64,000 bases of DNA from DASSFG01 sp035547915 (GCA_035547915.1 DASZTS010000090.1:1-64000), one strand, 5' to 3'. Shown: positions 1-8,883, counted from the first letter of the stretch. The notes: generated by a model not told the origin, from the letters alone. Numbers and translations are program-made.

Positions 1-141
1 GTAGCTGCGCGCACCGCACAGCAAGGCACAAACAATTGCGGCCAGCATGGCCGAAAGCGAATGGCGTCGTCCCTGGCGCCCGCGCGGGTCGGGAATTTGC
101 TGCAAAACACGCAGCAAACTCCCCGCGGGAGCGGGTAGCAC
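1..141 (-). CDS. ISAs1-family transposase, N-terminal fragment cut by the window edge
   Basis: The first 47 codons of a leftward gene that runs off the window at base 1. The peptide contains LQQIPDPRGRQGRRHSLS, then a hydrophobic stretch and CGARSY. This is the typical start of ISAs1-family DDE transposases (the DDE_Tnp_1-associated N-terminal domain). The GTG start at 141 is chosen because a perfect Shine-Dalgarno, AAGGAGG, sits 6 bases upstream (complement of 148-154). The catalytic DDE domain lies outside the window, so it cannot be said whether the copy is intact. The family call is recognition of this N-terminal motif, not a search result. Confidence 0.75.
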   Translation of the reverse strand, partial: MLPAPAGSLLRVLQQIPDPRGRQGRRHSLSAMLAAIVCALLCGARSY

Positions 142-228
142 AACAAACCTCCTTGAGAAAAAAGACTCCTTTAACAGCGTTGCAGAATCCTACGCACCAA
201 CGCCATGTTGGAAAAGGGGAAGGCCCTG
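1..228 (-). mobile_element. Partial ISAs1-type insertion sequence, transposase-proximal end
   Basis: The transposase start and its leader lie within 230 bases of the window edge. Read leftward, a likely terminal sequence begins near base 228 with CAGGGCCTTCCCCTTTTCC. This resembles the CAGGGC-type ends I associate with ISAs1 elements. The opposite end and any target duplication are outside the window, so the outer boundary is an estimate. The element lies about 50 bases beyond the 3' end of the DUF1559 gene and does not interrupt it. Confidence 0.45.
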
Positions 229-277
229 CGCTCGGTGCAGTGTCTTTGCCGGCGACCTCCGCTATATCGTACGCCGC

Positions 278-1312
278 TCACGGCAGGCGCAGGGCCTCGC
301 GGCCGGCGCGGGTCGACATGGCCTGCCAGATCATGCCGTCGACACCGTCCGCCACGGTCCGCACGGATCCGTCCATCAGCACAGCGTTGACCACCGCCGG
401 GTGGTAACTGCGAGCCGTGATGGCCGCATAGGTGGGGACGGTGGTCGACTTCCCTTCGGTCTGGCCAGCCAGATCGACGTCGTAGTTCGCGCCATTGTAG
501 GTGCACAGCACGGGCGCGTTCGGCGGAAAGGTCGTGGTCATGCCCGTCTGAATGCACTTGCCGTCGCCCCATTCGGTGTGTTCCTTGTTGTCGGTGTAGG
601 CCGGACCCATCTTGGCCGTTCCGCTGGCCCCCAGCGCGCAGACGGCGGTGGTGGTGGTCGGTATGGCGGCCGTCAGAGCCGTCGCGCCGGAGTAGTAGGG
701 AGACCAGGCCTTGATCTCGGCCGCCAACAGCGTGTTGCTCAGGCCGTCCAAGAAGTCGGCCGACCGGAGGCGGCTGTTGGGATAGAAGGCGCCCGACGAC
801 ACCGTGGCCCCCGTGGGGTCGAACACCAGCCACGTACCCATGTTCACCCCGTAGGTGGTCGGGTAGGAGTTCAACGTGCCGTTCGTGTTGAACTTGGCCA
901 CGTCGTTGATCTCCGAAGGGCACATATAGACGGCGATTCGCATCCCTTGGGCCGGCAAGCCGTCCACGAGCAGTTGGTCTTCGTTGCTGTTGGCGTTGAA
1001 GCTCGAGCCGATCGGCGCCTGTTCCAGGTAGGGCAGGAGGCGGGCGAAGGCCGAGTAATCGTCGACGTTGCTGGCGGTGTTGCCGTTCCAGATCATGCTG
1101 GGCGGATAGTAACGGAACGTCGACTCGTAGTTGGCCAGGGCGATACCGACCTGCTTCAGGTTGTTGACGCACTGGGTGCGGCGGGCCGCTTCTCGGGCCG
1201 CCTGGACGGCGGGCAGGAGCAGGGCTATGAGGATGCCTATAACGGCAATCACCACAAGGAGTTCGACCAAGGTGAAGGCGTTCCGAGGAGCGGGGCGGAA
1301 GGGTTTATACAT
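278..1312 (-). CDS. DUF1559 family protein with prepilin-type N-terminus
   Basis: A 344-aa planctomycete surface protein of the DUF1559 family. The N-terminus has a type IV pilin-like cleavage/methylation signal (NAFTLVELLVVIAVIGILIA), followed by the hallmark LLPAVQAAREAARRTQC. The rest is the long DUF1559 domain, ending with the usual H-x-G-type C-terminal block (SYHPAVVNAVLMDGSVR). These proteins are thought to be exported and assembled or anchored like pseudopilins; their function is unknown. The ATG at 1312 is preferred over upstream in-frame codons because it starts just before the pilin signal, and because the reading frame upstream of it would overlap a good promoter (1384-1411). A paralogue lies at 9075-10193. 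Confidence 0.93.
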   Translation of the reverse strand: MYKPFRPAPRNAFTLVELLVVIAVIGILIALLLPAVQAAREAARRTQCVNNLKQVGIALANYESTFRYYPPSMIWNGNTASNVDDYSAFARLLPYLEQAPIGSSFNANSNEDQLLVDGLPAQGMRIAVYMCPSEINDVAKFNTNGTLNSYPTTYGVNMGTWLVFDPTGATVSSGAFYPNSRLRSADFLDGLSNTLLAAEIKAWSPYYSGATALTAAIPTTTTAVCALGASGTAKMGPAYTDNKEHTEWGDGKCIQTGMTTTFPPNAPVLCTYNGANYDVDLAGQTEGKSTTVPTYAAITARSYHPAVVNAVLMDGSVRTVADGVDGMIWQAMSTRAGREALRLP

Positions 1313-1360
1313 GGTGAGAACCTGCGCTAGGAGGAGGAAACTGCCTTTTTTATTGCTACT

Positions 1361-1411
1361 GCGACTCAGTCGCAACAACGACGATGATAGCGATTCGCTC
1401 CGCCCTGTCAA
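1361..1411 (-). promoter_or_regulatory. Sigma70-like promoter plus leader palindrome for the DUF1559 gene
   Basis: Read leftward, TTGACA (complement of 1406-1411) is followed after exactly 16 bases by TATCAT (complement of 1384-1389). This is close to the housekeeping consensus. The expected transcript start is near 1377, which gives a leader of about 65 bases. That leader begins with the perfect palindrome GCGACTCAGTCGC (1361-1373). The second DUF1559 gene has the same promoter spacing and also a leader inverted repeat. Confidence 0.6.
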
Positions 1412-1487
1412 CGAGTTTTTGGAACAGCCAGACACTTTTTTTTTGCGCCGTCACGCATGCCCGTGCGGCACAGTTACCGCCAAACCG

Positions 1488-2420
1488 TCAGGCGGCGCGG
1501 CGCAACACGGCGTAACGGGCGACGAGCCCGACCAGAATCAGGCCGCCGCCGGCGAGCGTCCACCAAGCGGGCTGTTCGGCGTAGAGCAGGTAGACCCAGA
1601 TGGGTGAAAGGACGGGTTCGAGCAGGCCGATGCCGACGGCCTCCTGGCTGGTGATGTGGCGCAGCCCGCAGGCGAAGAGGAAATAGGGAACCCCCATCTG
1701 CAAGCAGCCGAAGAGGATCAGCGCCGGCCATTGCCAACCCGACGGATAGGGTCCGTTAACCAGGCAATACGGTGCCAGCAGCGCGGCCGCCGTGAGATGA
1801 TTCACGGCCACCAGCCAAGCCGTATCGAGGCCGCGCAGCCGCCGCATCGAGACCACGACCGCGGCATACAGTACCCCTGAGACGAGTCCCGCCACGACGC
1901 CGAACCGCTGCGCGTCGGAATTGGGGGCGCTCCATTCACAAACCAGGATCGTGAGTGTGCCCGCCAGGCCGCACGCGAGCGGCCAACTGTCGCGGCGATC
2001 GAACCGATCGTGCCGCAGCACCAGGCCGTAACAAAAGGCCCACAGCGGCGACGTGCTCTGTAACCAAATCGCGTTGGCCGCCGTAGTCATGACGATCGAC
2101 TTGAGGAACGCCAGGTTCATGCCAGTGAAGGCCAAGGCCATCGGCAGCAGGCGCCGATCCCAACTGGGCTCGCGCACGAGCGTCGCCAGCAACGCGCCGG
2201 CGAACAACGCCCGCCAGAATGCGAGCAGCGTTCCGCGTTCATCGACGGGCCAATCGGCGAAGACGTCGGCTTTGGCGAAAACGCCGTTGGTGCTCCAGAA
2301 GAGGGTCGCCGCCAACACGAGCAATCGTCCCACCGCGGGCCGCGCGCCGCGCGAAACGCCCGTCTCGGTCGCGGCCACGATCTCCAGCGGCGGAACGGGC
2401 TCCGGCAGATCGGTGCTCAT
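1488..2420 (-). CDS. EamA/DMT-superfamily transporter
   Basis: A 310-aa integral membrane protein with about ten hydrophobic segments arranged as two repeats, the pattern of the drug/metabolite transporter (EamA, RhaT-like) superfamily. The first repeat begins near residue 28 (LLVLAATLFWSTNGVFAKA) and contains NAIWLQSTSPLWAFCYGLVL. The second begins near residue 165 and ends with SQEAVGIGLLEPVLSPIWVYLLYAE, a typical EamA closing motif. Such proteins export small metabolites or amino acids, but the substrate cannot be read from sequence. The length is normal for the family. The gene stands alone between DUF1559 and the zinc-ribbon gene. Confidence 0.88.
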   Translation of the reverse strand: MSTDLPEPVPPLEIVAATETGVSRGARPAVGRLLVLAATLFWSTNGVFAKADVFADWPVDERGTLLAFWRALFAGALLATLVREPSWDRRLLPMALAFTGMNLAFLKSIVMTTAANAIWLQSTSPLWAFCYGLVLRHDRFDRRDSWPLACGLAGTLTILVCEWSAPNSDAQRFGVVAGLVSGVLYAAVVVSMRRLRGLDTAWLVAVNHLTAAALLAPYCLVNGPYPSGWQWPALILFGCLQMGVPYFLFACGLRHITSQEAVGIGLLEPVLSPIWVYLLYAEQPAWWTLAGGGLILVGLVARYAVLRRAA

Positions 2421-2478
2421 CGCCGGTCGCTAAGGGTTTGGAAAAAAACGCTCGGCCGATCACGATCCTCTCGCAACG

Positions 2479-3555
2479 TCATGGCGCGGACGAATCCATC
2501 GACTCATCGGGCTCGGCCGATTCGCTCGTCGCGGCCGGACCCGCTTCGTCCTTCGTCGTCCGGTCCGCCGGTTCCTTGGTGCTCGATTCGGTCGGCTGCT
2601 CCGGCGGCCGATAGTCCTTCTCGCCGGGTGCCCGCAAGACGACGAACAGGATCATGCCCAGAATGGCCACCACCACCACCACGGCCGCGATGATCGCCCA
2701 TTTGAGGGCAGCCTGGTTCAATTGCTCCGACTTGCGGCGTCGCAGGTCGGCCTGTTCCTGCTTGTATTCCAGGCTGTCTTCATAGCGCAGGTAGAACTGC
2801 GTGCTGCAGATCGGACAGAGCACCTCCTGGTTGACCATGTCCATCGGCGTCTGCAACTCGTGCCCCTGCGGGCAGGGAATCCGCACGATGCGCGGCTCGG
2901 CCTTCTCGGCAGGCGTGTTCTGGATCGGCGACTGCTCGGGTCCGCTCGTGGCTGCCGAACCAGGCGCTGCGGCCGATTCGGGCTCGGTGCGAATGCCGGG
3001 AAAGCCCTGGGCCGCTTCCTCGGCCGGTTGGTCCGCGCCGGGTGCGGCGAATGTGGGCGCGGTATGCGTGGGAATCGATGCAGCATCCGGCTGCGGCACA
3101 GCACCCAGGAACGATGGTGACGAAACGAAAGACTGCTCCGACGCACCATAACCGGGGGGCGCGAAGGCACCGGGAACGCTATAGCCGGTGGGATAGCCGG
3201 GGAATTGGCCGGGAGCGAACTGTCCGGGCGGGTAACCCGGGGCGTAACCGGGCTGCTGGCCGTAGCCCGGCGCGGCCGGTTGCCCGTACATCGGTGCCCC
3301 CGGCTGACCATAGCCGGGCGGCGGTTGTTGTCCGTAACCGGGTGCCGCCGGCTGGCCGTAGCCGGGCCAGGCACCGGGGGAGGCCATGCCGGGCATCGCG
3401 CCAGGAGGCATGCCCGCGCCGGGCGGGGCCTGCATGCCGGGAGGGGCGGGCATCATGAACACACTGCCGCACATCGGGCACTGGCTCTGCTGCCCCATCT
3501 GCGACTCATGCCCCTCCAGCAAATGGCCCTGCGGACAGTAGAATTGAAAAGGCAT
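2479..3555 (-). CDS. Zinc-ribbon membrane protein with GYGQ-rich low-complexity tract
   Basis: A 358-aa protein of unknown function. It has two CPQGH-type zinc ribbons: residues 8-33 (CPQGH...CPMCG) and about residues 227-252 (CPQGHEL...CPICS). Between them, residues 37-135 are low complexity, rich in Gly, Pro, Tyr and Gln, and built from repeated PGYGQ, GYGQP and PGYPPGQF units. A charged, helical segment (YKQEQADLRRRKSEQLNQ) precedes one transmembrane helix near residues 287-308 (WAIIAAVVVVVAILGMILF), and an acidic, Ser/Thr-rich tail follows. The topology suggests a single-pass protein with both ribbons on one side. The gene at 48637-50256 also combines zinc ribbons with one membrane span, but the two do not look alike in sequence. 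Confidence 0.8.
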   Translation of the reverse strand: MPFQFYCPQGHLLEGHESQMGQQSQCPMCGSVFMMPAPPGMQAPPGAGMPPGAMPGMASPGAWPGYGQPAAPGYGQQPPPGYGQPGAPMYGQPAAPGYGQQPGYAPGYPPGQFAPGQFPGYPTGYSVPGAFAPPGYGASEQSFVSSPSFLGAVPQPDAASIPTHTAPTFAAPGADQPAEEAAQGFPGIRTEPESAAAPGSAATSGPEQSPIQNTPAEKAEPRIVRIPCPQGHELQTPMDMVNQEVLCPICSTQFYLRYEDSLEYKQEQADLRRRKSEQLNQAALKWAIIAAVVVVVAILGMILFVVLRAPGEKDYRPPEQPTESSTKEPADRTTKDEAGPAATSESAEPDESMDSSAP

Positions 3556-3565
3556 ACTTTCCAGC

Positions 3566-4171
3566 TTATCTCAACGGGTCGACCGAACAAGCTCGCTCGC
3601 AGCAGTAGCCGAACAGCAGCCACCATTCGCGCTGCTGAATCCGCCGGCAAACGAGAGCGCTCGCCGAGCGACCGTTGGCTGCCGCCTGGCAAAGATCGAC
3701 GAACCGGAAACTGTCCCAGTGCGATTGATCGACGAGGAACTGCGACGCCGCGTCGGTCTGGCCCGCCCGGGCCACCTCGCGAGCGGCGGCGGCGAGCTCG
3801 TCATCGATGGGGTGCTCGCCCACGCGGCGGAACCAGTATTTGGCGTTGCCGTAGTCGGGCTCGCGGCGGTGCAAGATGCCGTGCCAATAGCTCCCCTCGC
3901 GCGTCTCGACGTTTTGGCTGATCGCATGCGATTCGTCGAGATAGTCGTGATAGAGCCACAGCCCGGCCAGGCAGCACGACGCCATGTCGTGATCGACGAT
4001 CTTGTTTTGAAACAGGCTCTCGACGGACAACGCTTCCAATTCGTCGTGCATGGCGGCATTGGGCGTGCCGGGTCCCAGCTCGTTCAGCCGGAGGGGCTCC
4101 CGAGAAGCGCGCGGACCGACGAGCAGGCGGTCGATTTCCGCACCAAAGGAGGGAGGGACGAACGGTGTCAT
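3566..4171 (-). CDS. Conserved hypothetical protein
   Basis: A 201-aa soluble protein (MTPFVPPSFGAEIDRLL start). It is rich in Trp, His and charged residues, with SYWHGILHRREPDYGNAKYW near the middle, a pattern I have seen in planctomycete hypothetical proteins. No signal peptide or membrane helix is visible. The ATG at 4171 follows GGTGAAGAGG. A longer frame runs further upstream, but that part has shadow-like composition and would run antisense into the S1-domain gene. MLVYQPV, starting near 4252, is the only other reasonable start. The gene diverges from the S1-domain gene. Confidence 0.7.
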   Translation of the reverse strand: MTPFVPPSFGAEIDRLLVGPRASREPLRLNELGPGTPNAAMHDELEALSVESLFQNKIVDHDMASCCLAGLWLYHDYLDESHAISQNVETREGSYWHGILHRREPDYGNAKYWFRRVGEHPIDDELAAAAREVARAGQTDAASQFLVDQSHWDSFRFVDLCQAAANGRSASALVCRRIQQREWWLLFGYCCERACSVDPLR

Positions 4172-4326
4172 GAGGGCCTCTTCACCAGAACCGCCGCGCG
4201 CCGCCGGGCAGGCCAAGCTGGCAACGTGGCAGACCGGCTGATAAACTAACATCTTTTCCCCCCTACCGCACCGGACCTTGTTAAAGAGACCGCGGTTGCA
4301 CGCCGCGCGCGGTCGAACGCTCTGTA

Positions 4327-5796
4327 ATGACCAGCGATCCCAGCGAATCGGTTTCCTCGTCGCCTCCGCCAACCTCCTCCGATCCCATGGCGGCCCCTCC
4401 CCTGCCCGCAGTGCCCACCGGCGACGAGCCGGGCGCAGCGAGCGATTCCCGCCCGCGTGGCCCGTCGAAGCTACGCATCGGTTCGCAACGGCCCGGCAGT
4501 CCGAAGGTGAAAGCCCGCGCACAACACGGCCGGGTCGAAATACCTCCGGCCAAGAAGGTGGATGTCCCGAATATCCGCGAACGGCTGGCGATCGAAGACG
4601 AACTCGAACTCGAAGAAGCGATGGGCGGCGTCTCGATCGACGAGATGATTCAGCCGGGCGCCCCGACAGCACCCGTCGGTGAGTTGCAGCCCGACAGCCG
4701 ACACCGGGGCCGCGTCGCCTCGATCCACCGCGATAACGTGTTCATTGACCTGGGGGGCCGCAACCAAGGCGTCCTGTCGTTACGACAGTTTCCCGTCGCG
4801 CCCGAAGTGGGCACGCCCGTCGAAGTGATCGTCGCGCGCTTCGATCCGGAAGAGGGTCTCTACCAGATCGCCTTGCCCGGTGCCGCGGTCGACGTGGCCG
4901 ATTGGGGAGATCTGGCTACGGGCATGGTGGTCGAAGCCAAGATCACGGGGCACAACAAGGGCGGCCTCGAGTGCGAGGTGAACCACATCCGCGGGTTCAT
5001 CCCAGCCGGTCAGATCTCGTTGTTCCGTGTCGAAGACTTCTCGCAGTTCGTCGGCCAGGCGATGCCCTGCGTGGTGACCGAAGCCAATCCCGAGCGCCGC
5101 AACCTGGTGCTCAGCCACCGGGCTGTGCTGGAGCGGGAGAAGGCCGAAGCGAAGACACAGCTCATGTCGGAGCTGGCCGAGGGTCAGGTTCGCGAAGGCG
5201 TGGTGCGCAGTCTACAAGATTACGGCGCGTTCATCGACCTGGGCGGAGTCGACGGATTGTTGCACGTCAGCCAGTTGTCGTGGCAGCGCATCAAACATCC
5301 CAGCGAAGTGTTGCAAGTAGGCCAAGCGATCAAGGTGAAGGTCCGCAAGATCGACACGGAGTCGGGCAAGATCAGCCTGGCCTTCCGCGATCTGAGCGAA
5401 AACCCCTGGACGACGGCGCCACAGAAATATCCCTCGACGAGCGTCCACGAGGGGACCGTCAGCAAGATCATGGATTTCGGCGCGTTCGTCGAGCTGGAAC
5501 CGGGAGTCGAGGGACTCATCCACATCTCGGAGCTGTCGCACGGCCGCGTATTCCGCGTGCGCGACATCGTGTCCGAGGGACAGAAAGTGGAAGTCAAGAT
5601 CCTCTCGATCGACACGGAGCAGCAACGGATCAGCCTCTCGATGAAGGCCCTGCAAGCCAAGCCCGAACCGAAGAAGGCCGAGCCCGAGCCGGAAGTGGAA
5701 GAGGCACCGCCCCCGACTCCCTATAAGCCCAAGGGACCGCTCAAGGGCGGCCTCGGTCGTCACACCGGCGGCGAACAGTTCGGCCTGAAGTGGTGA
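4327..5796 (+). CDS. S1-domain RNA-binding protein (ribosomal protein S1-like)
   Basis: A 489-aa protein with four S1 domains, at about residues 125-184, 199-264, 286-355 and 373-444. Domains 3 and 4 carry the canonical YGAFIDLGG...GLLHVSQLSW and FGAFVELEPG...GLIHISELSHGRV signatures. The first 115 residues are a Pro/Ser-rich, then acidic, extension, and the C-terminus is Pro/Lys-rich. Proteins of this kind bind mRNA, either as ribosomal protein S1 helping translation initiation or as an S1 paralogue. With four domains rather than six it may be the phylum's S1 or a relative of it, so no gene symbol is given. No clear Shine-Dalgarno precedes the ATG at 4327. Confidence 0.9.
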   Translation: MTSDPSESVSSSPPPTSSDPMAAPPLPAVPTGDEPGAASDSRPRGPSKLRIGSQRPGSPKVKARAQHGRVEIPPAKKVDVPNIRERLAIEDELELEEAMGGVSIDEMIQPGAPTAPVGELQPDSRHRGRVASIHRDNVFIDLGGRNQGVLSLRQFPVAPEVGTPVEVIVARFDPEEGLYQIALPGAAVDVADWGDLATGMVVEAKITGHNKGGLECEVNHIRGFIPAGQISLFRVEDFSQFVGQAMPCVVTEANPERRNLVLSHRAVLEREKAEAKTQLMSELAEGQVREGVVRSLQDYGAFIDLGGVDGLLHVSQLSWQRIKHPSEVLQVGQAIKVKVRKIDTESGKISLAFRDLSENPWTTAPQKYPSTSVHEGTVSKIMDFGAFVELEPGVEGLIHISELSHGRVFRVRDIVSEGQKVEVKILSIDTEQQRISLSMKALQAKPEPKKAEPEPEVEEAPPPTPYKPKGPLKGGLGRHTGGEQFGLKW

Positions 5797-5835
5797 GAGC
5801 GGCCTAGTGCGGACATTTGGCGGGCGTTTCGTCGT

Positions 5836-8808
5836 ATGTCGCCGACCGGTAAAAAGCCGTCCGGTAAGAAAGGGCCTCGAACTCGCCGGCCGCTCGAAAG
5901 ATTACTACCCGCCGTGTTGGCCATCCTCGTGGTCACGGTGGGCTGGCGACTCTGGCAACGGGCACATTCGCCGGCGCGATTGCTCGAACAAGCCCGTCAA
6001 GCTTCCGAAGCGAACGATTACGCCAGGGCGGAAGCCCTCTGCCGACAGATCGGCGACGACTCACCCGAATCGTCCGCGGCGATGTTGCTGGCGGGCCAGG
6101 TGGCACTCAAGCAAGACCGCTTGCTCGATGCCATGGCCTACTTCGATCGCATCCCTTCCGAAGCCGGCCAAGATGCGGTGACCGGTCGCTGTACGGTCGC
6201 CGAGATCTGGCGGCGGCTGGGACACGCCTCCGAGGCCGAAGCTCAGTATCTCGCGGCGCTCGACATCGACCCGATGAACGCCGTGGTTCACGACGGTCTG
6301 GCCACCCTGCTCACCGTGGAGGGGCGCCGTTTCGAGTCGTTGCCCCACGTCTACGAATTGTTGCGGCAGCGCCACCATTCGTGCGAGCTGCTGTTGCTCG
6401 CCGGCGAACATTCAAAGGCCGTCGAAGCGGCCGACGTGTTGGCCCATTTCCGCGCCGCTGCGCCCGACGATCCGGCCCCGCTCATCGGACTGGCGCGGAT
6501 CGAGCTGCGGCAGCAAAACCGCGCCCAAGCCGTGGCGATGTTGCGGCAGGTGATCGCCGAGGCGCCCCAATTGGTGGAGGCGCATGCCCTGCTGGGACGG
6601 GCCCTGCTGGATGATGGCGGCGACGATGAGTTGGCCGTGTGGCAGTCCGGCCTACCGCCCGAATCCGATTGGCATCCCGATATCTGGGCCGTCTATGGCG
6701 GCTGGGCCAAGCGGCGCGGTCAGAACGAGGCGGCCGCGCGCTGCCTCTGGGAAGCGCTGCGGCGCGACGCGAATCACTCGTCGGCCACGCTACAGTTGTC
6801 GCAATTGCTCGACACGTTGGGCGAGACGGCCCTGGCGCGCGACCTGGCCGTGCGGGCCGCTGCGCTGGCGGACTTCGCGCTGCTGCTGGAACGCCTCTTC
6901 CAGCATCGAGATGATGCTTCGCTTCTGCTCGCCGCCGCGCGTCAGACCGAGATTCTGGGTCGGCTATGGGAAGCCTGGGGCTGGAACAGGCTCGCCCTCG
7001 CCGCCGACGGCGATGCCGATGGGGCGCGTGACGCCTTGGCCCGCATCGAACCGCAACTTAACGATTCGCTGCCTCCAACTTTGCCGAGCATCGACCCGGG
7101 GGTGCGCCTCGACCTGTCTCATTATCCGCTACCCGAAAGCGACGGCAGCAGCGACGACGCGGTGAAGGCACCGGTCGGTCTGACCGACGCAAGCCCCCGG
7201 TTTCGCGAATTGGCGCGCGAAGTCGGCATCGACTTCACGTACTTCTGCGGGCGCGAAGGGACAAACCCCCGCGCGCGGATGTTCGAGTCGCTCGGCGGCG
7301 GCATCGCGGTCCTCGACTACGACCTCGACGGCTGGCCCGATCTCTATTTCACGCAAGGTTGCCGCTGGCCGCCGCGCGCCGGTCAGACGGAGTACCTCGA
7401 CGTCCTGTATCGTAACTTGGGTGGCCAATCGTTCGCAGATGTAACGAGCGCCAGCGGACTGGGCGACGATCGGTTCAGCCAAGGAGCCACCGTCGGCGAT
7501 TTCGACGGCGACGGTTTCGCCGATGTGTATGTCGCCAACATCGGCGTCAATCGGCTCTATCACAACCAAGGAGACGGAACGTTCAACGAAGTCGGCGAAG
7601 CGGCCGGCATACGGGACGACCACTGGACCACGAGTTGCCTGCTCGCCGACGTGAACGGAGATGGCCTGCCCGATCTGTACGACGTGAACTACCTACAAGG
7701 TCCGGGAGTGTTCGAAAGAACCTGCCAAGTGAACGGAGAGCCGCGCACCTGTCGGCCCGGCACATTCGAACCGGCTCCCGACGCGTTCTATCTCAATCTG
7801 GGCGATGGCCGGTTCCAGGAGATGACCGCAGAGGCCGGATTGGTCGGCTCGGGGGGGAACGGCCTGGGGATCGTGGCGGCCGACTTTGATCGCACGGGCC
7901 GGTTGAACCTGTTCGTCGCCAACGATCAGGACGCCAATTTCTATTTCGTCAACCGCACGACGGCCGCCGCGGCGCGGCCGATGTTCGAAGAACGTGGACT
8001 CCTCTCCGGGCTCGCCTTCGATGGCGATGGCAGGGCGCTCGCTTCGATGGGCGTGGCCGCGGGCGATGCCAACGGCGACGGTCGGCTGGATCTGCTGGTC
8101 ACCAACTTCAGCCAGGAATCGAGCACCGTCTATCTGCGCGACAGCGGCGACTCGTTCACCGACGCCACCGGCCCGTCCGGCCTGCGTGAGCCGAGCTACC
8201 CCATGCTCGGCTTCGGCGCGCAGTTCCTCGACGGCGAGTCGGACGGACTGGACGATCTCGTCGTCACCAACGGACACATCCACGAATTCTCGGCGCCCGG
8301 AGTCTCCTACGCGATGCGGCCGCAATATTTTCGCAATCGGGGCGACGGCCGCTTCGAAGAGCTATCGGCTGACACGCTCGGGGCGTATTTCGGGCAAACC
8401 TGCTTCGGGCGGGGGCTGGCGCGGCTCGACTTCAACCGCGACGGGCATGACGATTTTGCCGTTTCGGCGATCGAGACACCGGCCGCGCTGGTCAGTAACC
8501 AAACCCCCGCCGCCGGCCACTTCTTGTCGGTGCAATTGCGGGGTGTGCGGTCGTCTCGCGATGCTATCGGCGCCGTGGTAACCGTTCGGGTCGGTCGGCG
8601 GGAGCAAACCAAATGGCTCAACGCCGGCGACGGGTATCACGCCAGCAACCAGCGGCAACTCGTGTTCGGTCTGGGCCGCGCACGGCGAGTCGATCGCTTG
8701 AGCCTGTTCTGGCCTTCCGGTCTGGTCCAAGAATTCACCGACCTGGAAGGAGACCGCGAGTGGATTTTCGTCGAGGGGACGCCACGTCCCAGCCCGCTCC
8801 CCCCTTAA
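5836..8808 (+). CDS. TPR + FG-GAP/VCBS + ASPIC/UnbV protein (CRTAC1-like)
   Basis: A 990-aa protein. After a basic N-terminus and one membrane anchor (LLPAVLAILVVTVGWRLW, about residues 24-41), tetratricopeptide-like helical repeats fill residues 45-430. FG-GAP/VCBS propeller repeats follow, with Asp-rich calcium-binding loops: LDYDLDGWPDLYF, DFDGDGFADVYVAN, DVNGDGLPDLYDVN and DANGDGRLDLLVTNF. The C-terminus is an ASPIC/UnbV domain (GVRSSRDAIGAVVTVRVG...LNAGDGYHASNQRQLVFGLG). This is the CRTAC1-type architecture common in planctomycetes, probably an extracytoplasmic adhesion or scaffold protein held by the N-terminal helix. It starts 39 bases after the S1 gene in the same direction, so co-transcription is plausible. 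Confidence 0.92.
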   Translation: MSPTGKKPSGKKGPRTRRPLERLLPAVLAILVVTVGWRLWQRAHSPARLLEQARQASEANDYARAEALCRQIGDDSPESSAAMLLAGQVALKQDRLLDAMAYFDRIPSEAGQDAVTGRCTVAEIWRRLGHASEAEAQYLAALDIDPMNAVVHDGLATLLTVEGRRFESLPHVYELLRQRHHSCELLLLAGEHSKAVEAADVLAHFRAAAPDDPAPLIGLARIELRQQNRAQAVAMLRQVIAEAPQLVEAHALLGRALLDDGGDDELAVWQSGLPPESDWHPDIWAVYGGWAKRRGQNEAAARCLWEALRRDANHSSATLQLSQLLDTLGETALARDLAVRAAALADFALLLERLFQHRDDASLLLAAARQTEILGRLWEAWGWNRLALAADGDADGARDALARIEPQLNDSLPPTLPSIDPGVRLDLSHYPLPESDGSSDDAVKAPVGLTDASPRFRELAREVGIDFTYFCGREGTNPRARMFESLGGGIAVLDYDLDGWPDLYFTQGCRWPPRAGQTEYLDVLYRNLGGQSFADVTSASGLGDDRFSQGATVGDFDGDGFADVYVANIGVNRLYHNQGDGTFNEVGEAAGIRDDHWTTSCLLADVNGDGLPDLYDVNYLQGPGVFERTCQVNGEPRTCRPGTFEPAPDAFYLNLGDGRFQEMTAEAGLVGSGGNGLGIVAADFDRTGRLNLFVANDQDANFYFVNRTTAAAARPMFEERGLLSGLAFDGDGRALASMGVAAGDANGDGRLDLLVTNFSQESSTVYLRDSGDSFTDATGPSGLREPSYPMLGFGAQFLDGESDGLDDLVVTNGHIHEFSAPGVSYAMRPQYFRNRGDGRFEELSADTLGAYFGQTCFGRGLARLDFNRDGHDDFAVSAIETPAALVSNQTPAAGHFLSVQLRGVRSSRDAIGAVVTVRVGRREQTKWLNAGDGYHASNQRQLVFGLGRARRVDRLSLFWPSGLVQEFTDLEGDREWIFVEGTPRPSPLPP

Positions 8809-8855
8809 CGGGTAAGGAATGGTTCTGAGAAAACTCCTAAATCCGAGTAAAAGTT

Positions 8856-8883
8856 TTGACGATCGAAAGCGGCGTGGTACCAT
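8856..8883 (+). promoter_or_regulatory. Probable promoter of the second DUF1559 gene
   Basis: TTGACG (8856-8861) and TACCAT (8878-8883) are separated by 16 bases. This matches the spacing and form of the promoter of the first DUF1559 gene (TTGACA-16-TATCAT). It implies an untranslated leader of about 185 bases before the ATG at 9075. Confidence 0.5.

Noticed and set aside
47..1330. A 427-codon rightward frame opposite the DUF1559 gene
   Set aside because: It is antisense to a clear DUF1559 gene and shows the Arg/Gly/Val-rich composition of GC-rich shadow frames.
2900..3400. Short GYGQ-coding repeats considered as a CRISPR or tandem DNA repeat
   Set aside because: The repeats are irregular and follow codons of the zinc-ribbon protein, so they reflect low-complexity protein sequence.
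4172..4672. N-terminal extension of the gene at 3566-4171
   Set aside because: It would run antisense through the S1-domain gene start and is Arg/Ser/Pro-rich without a ribosome-binding site.
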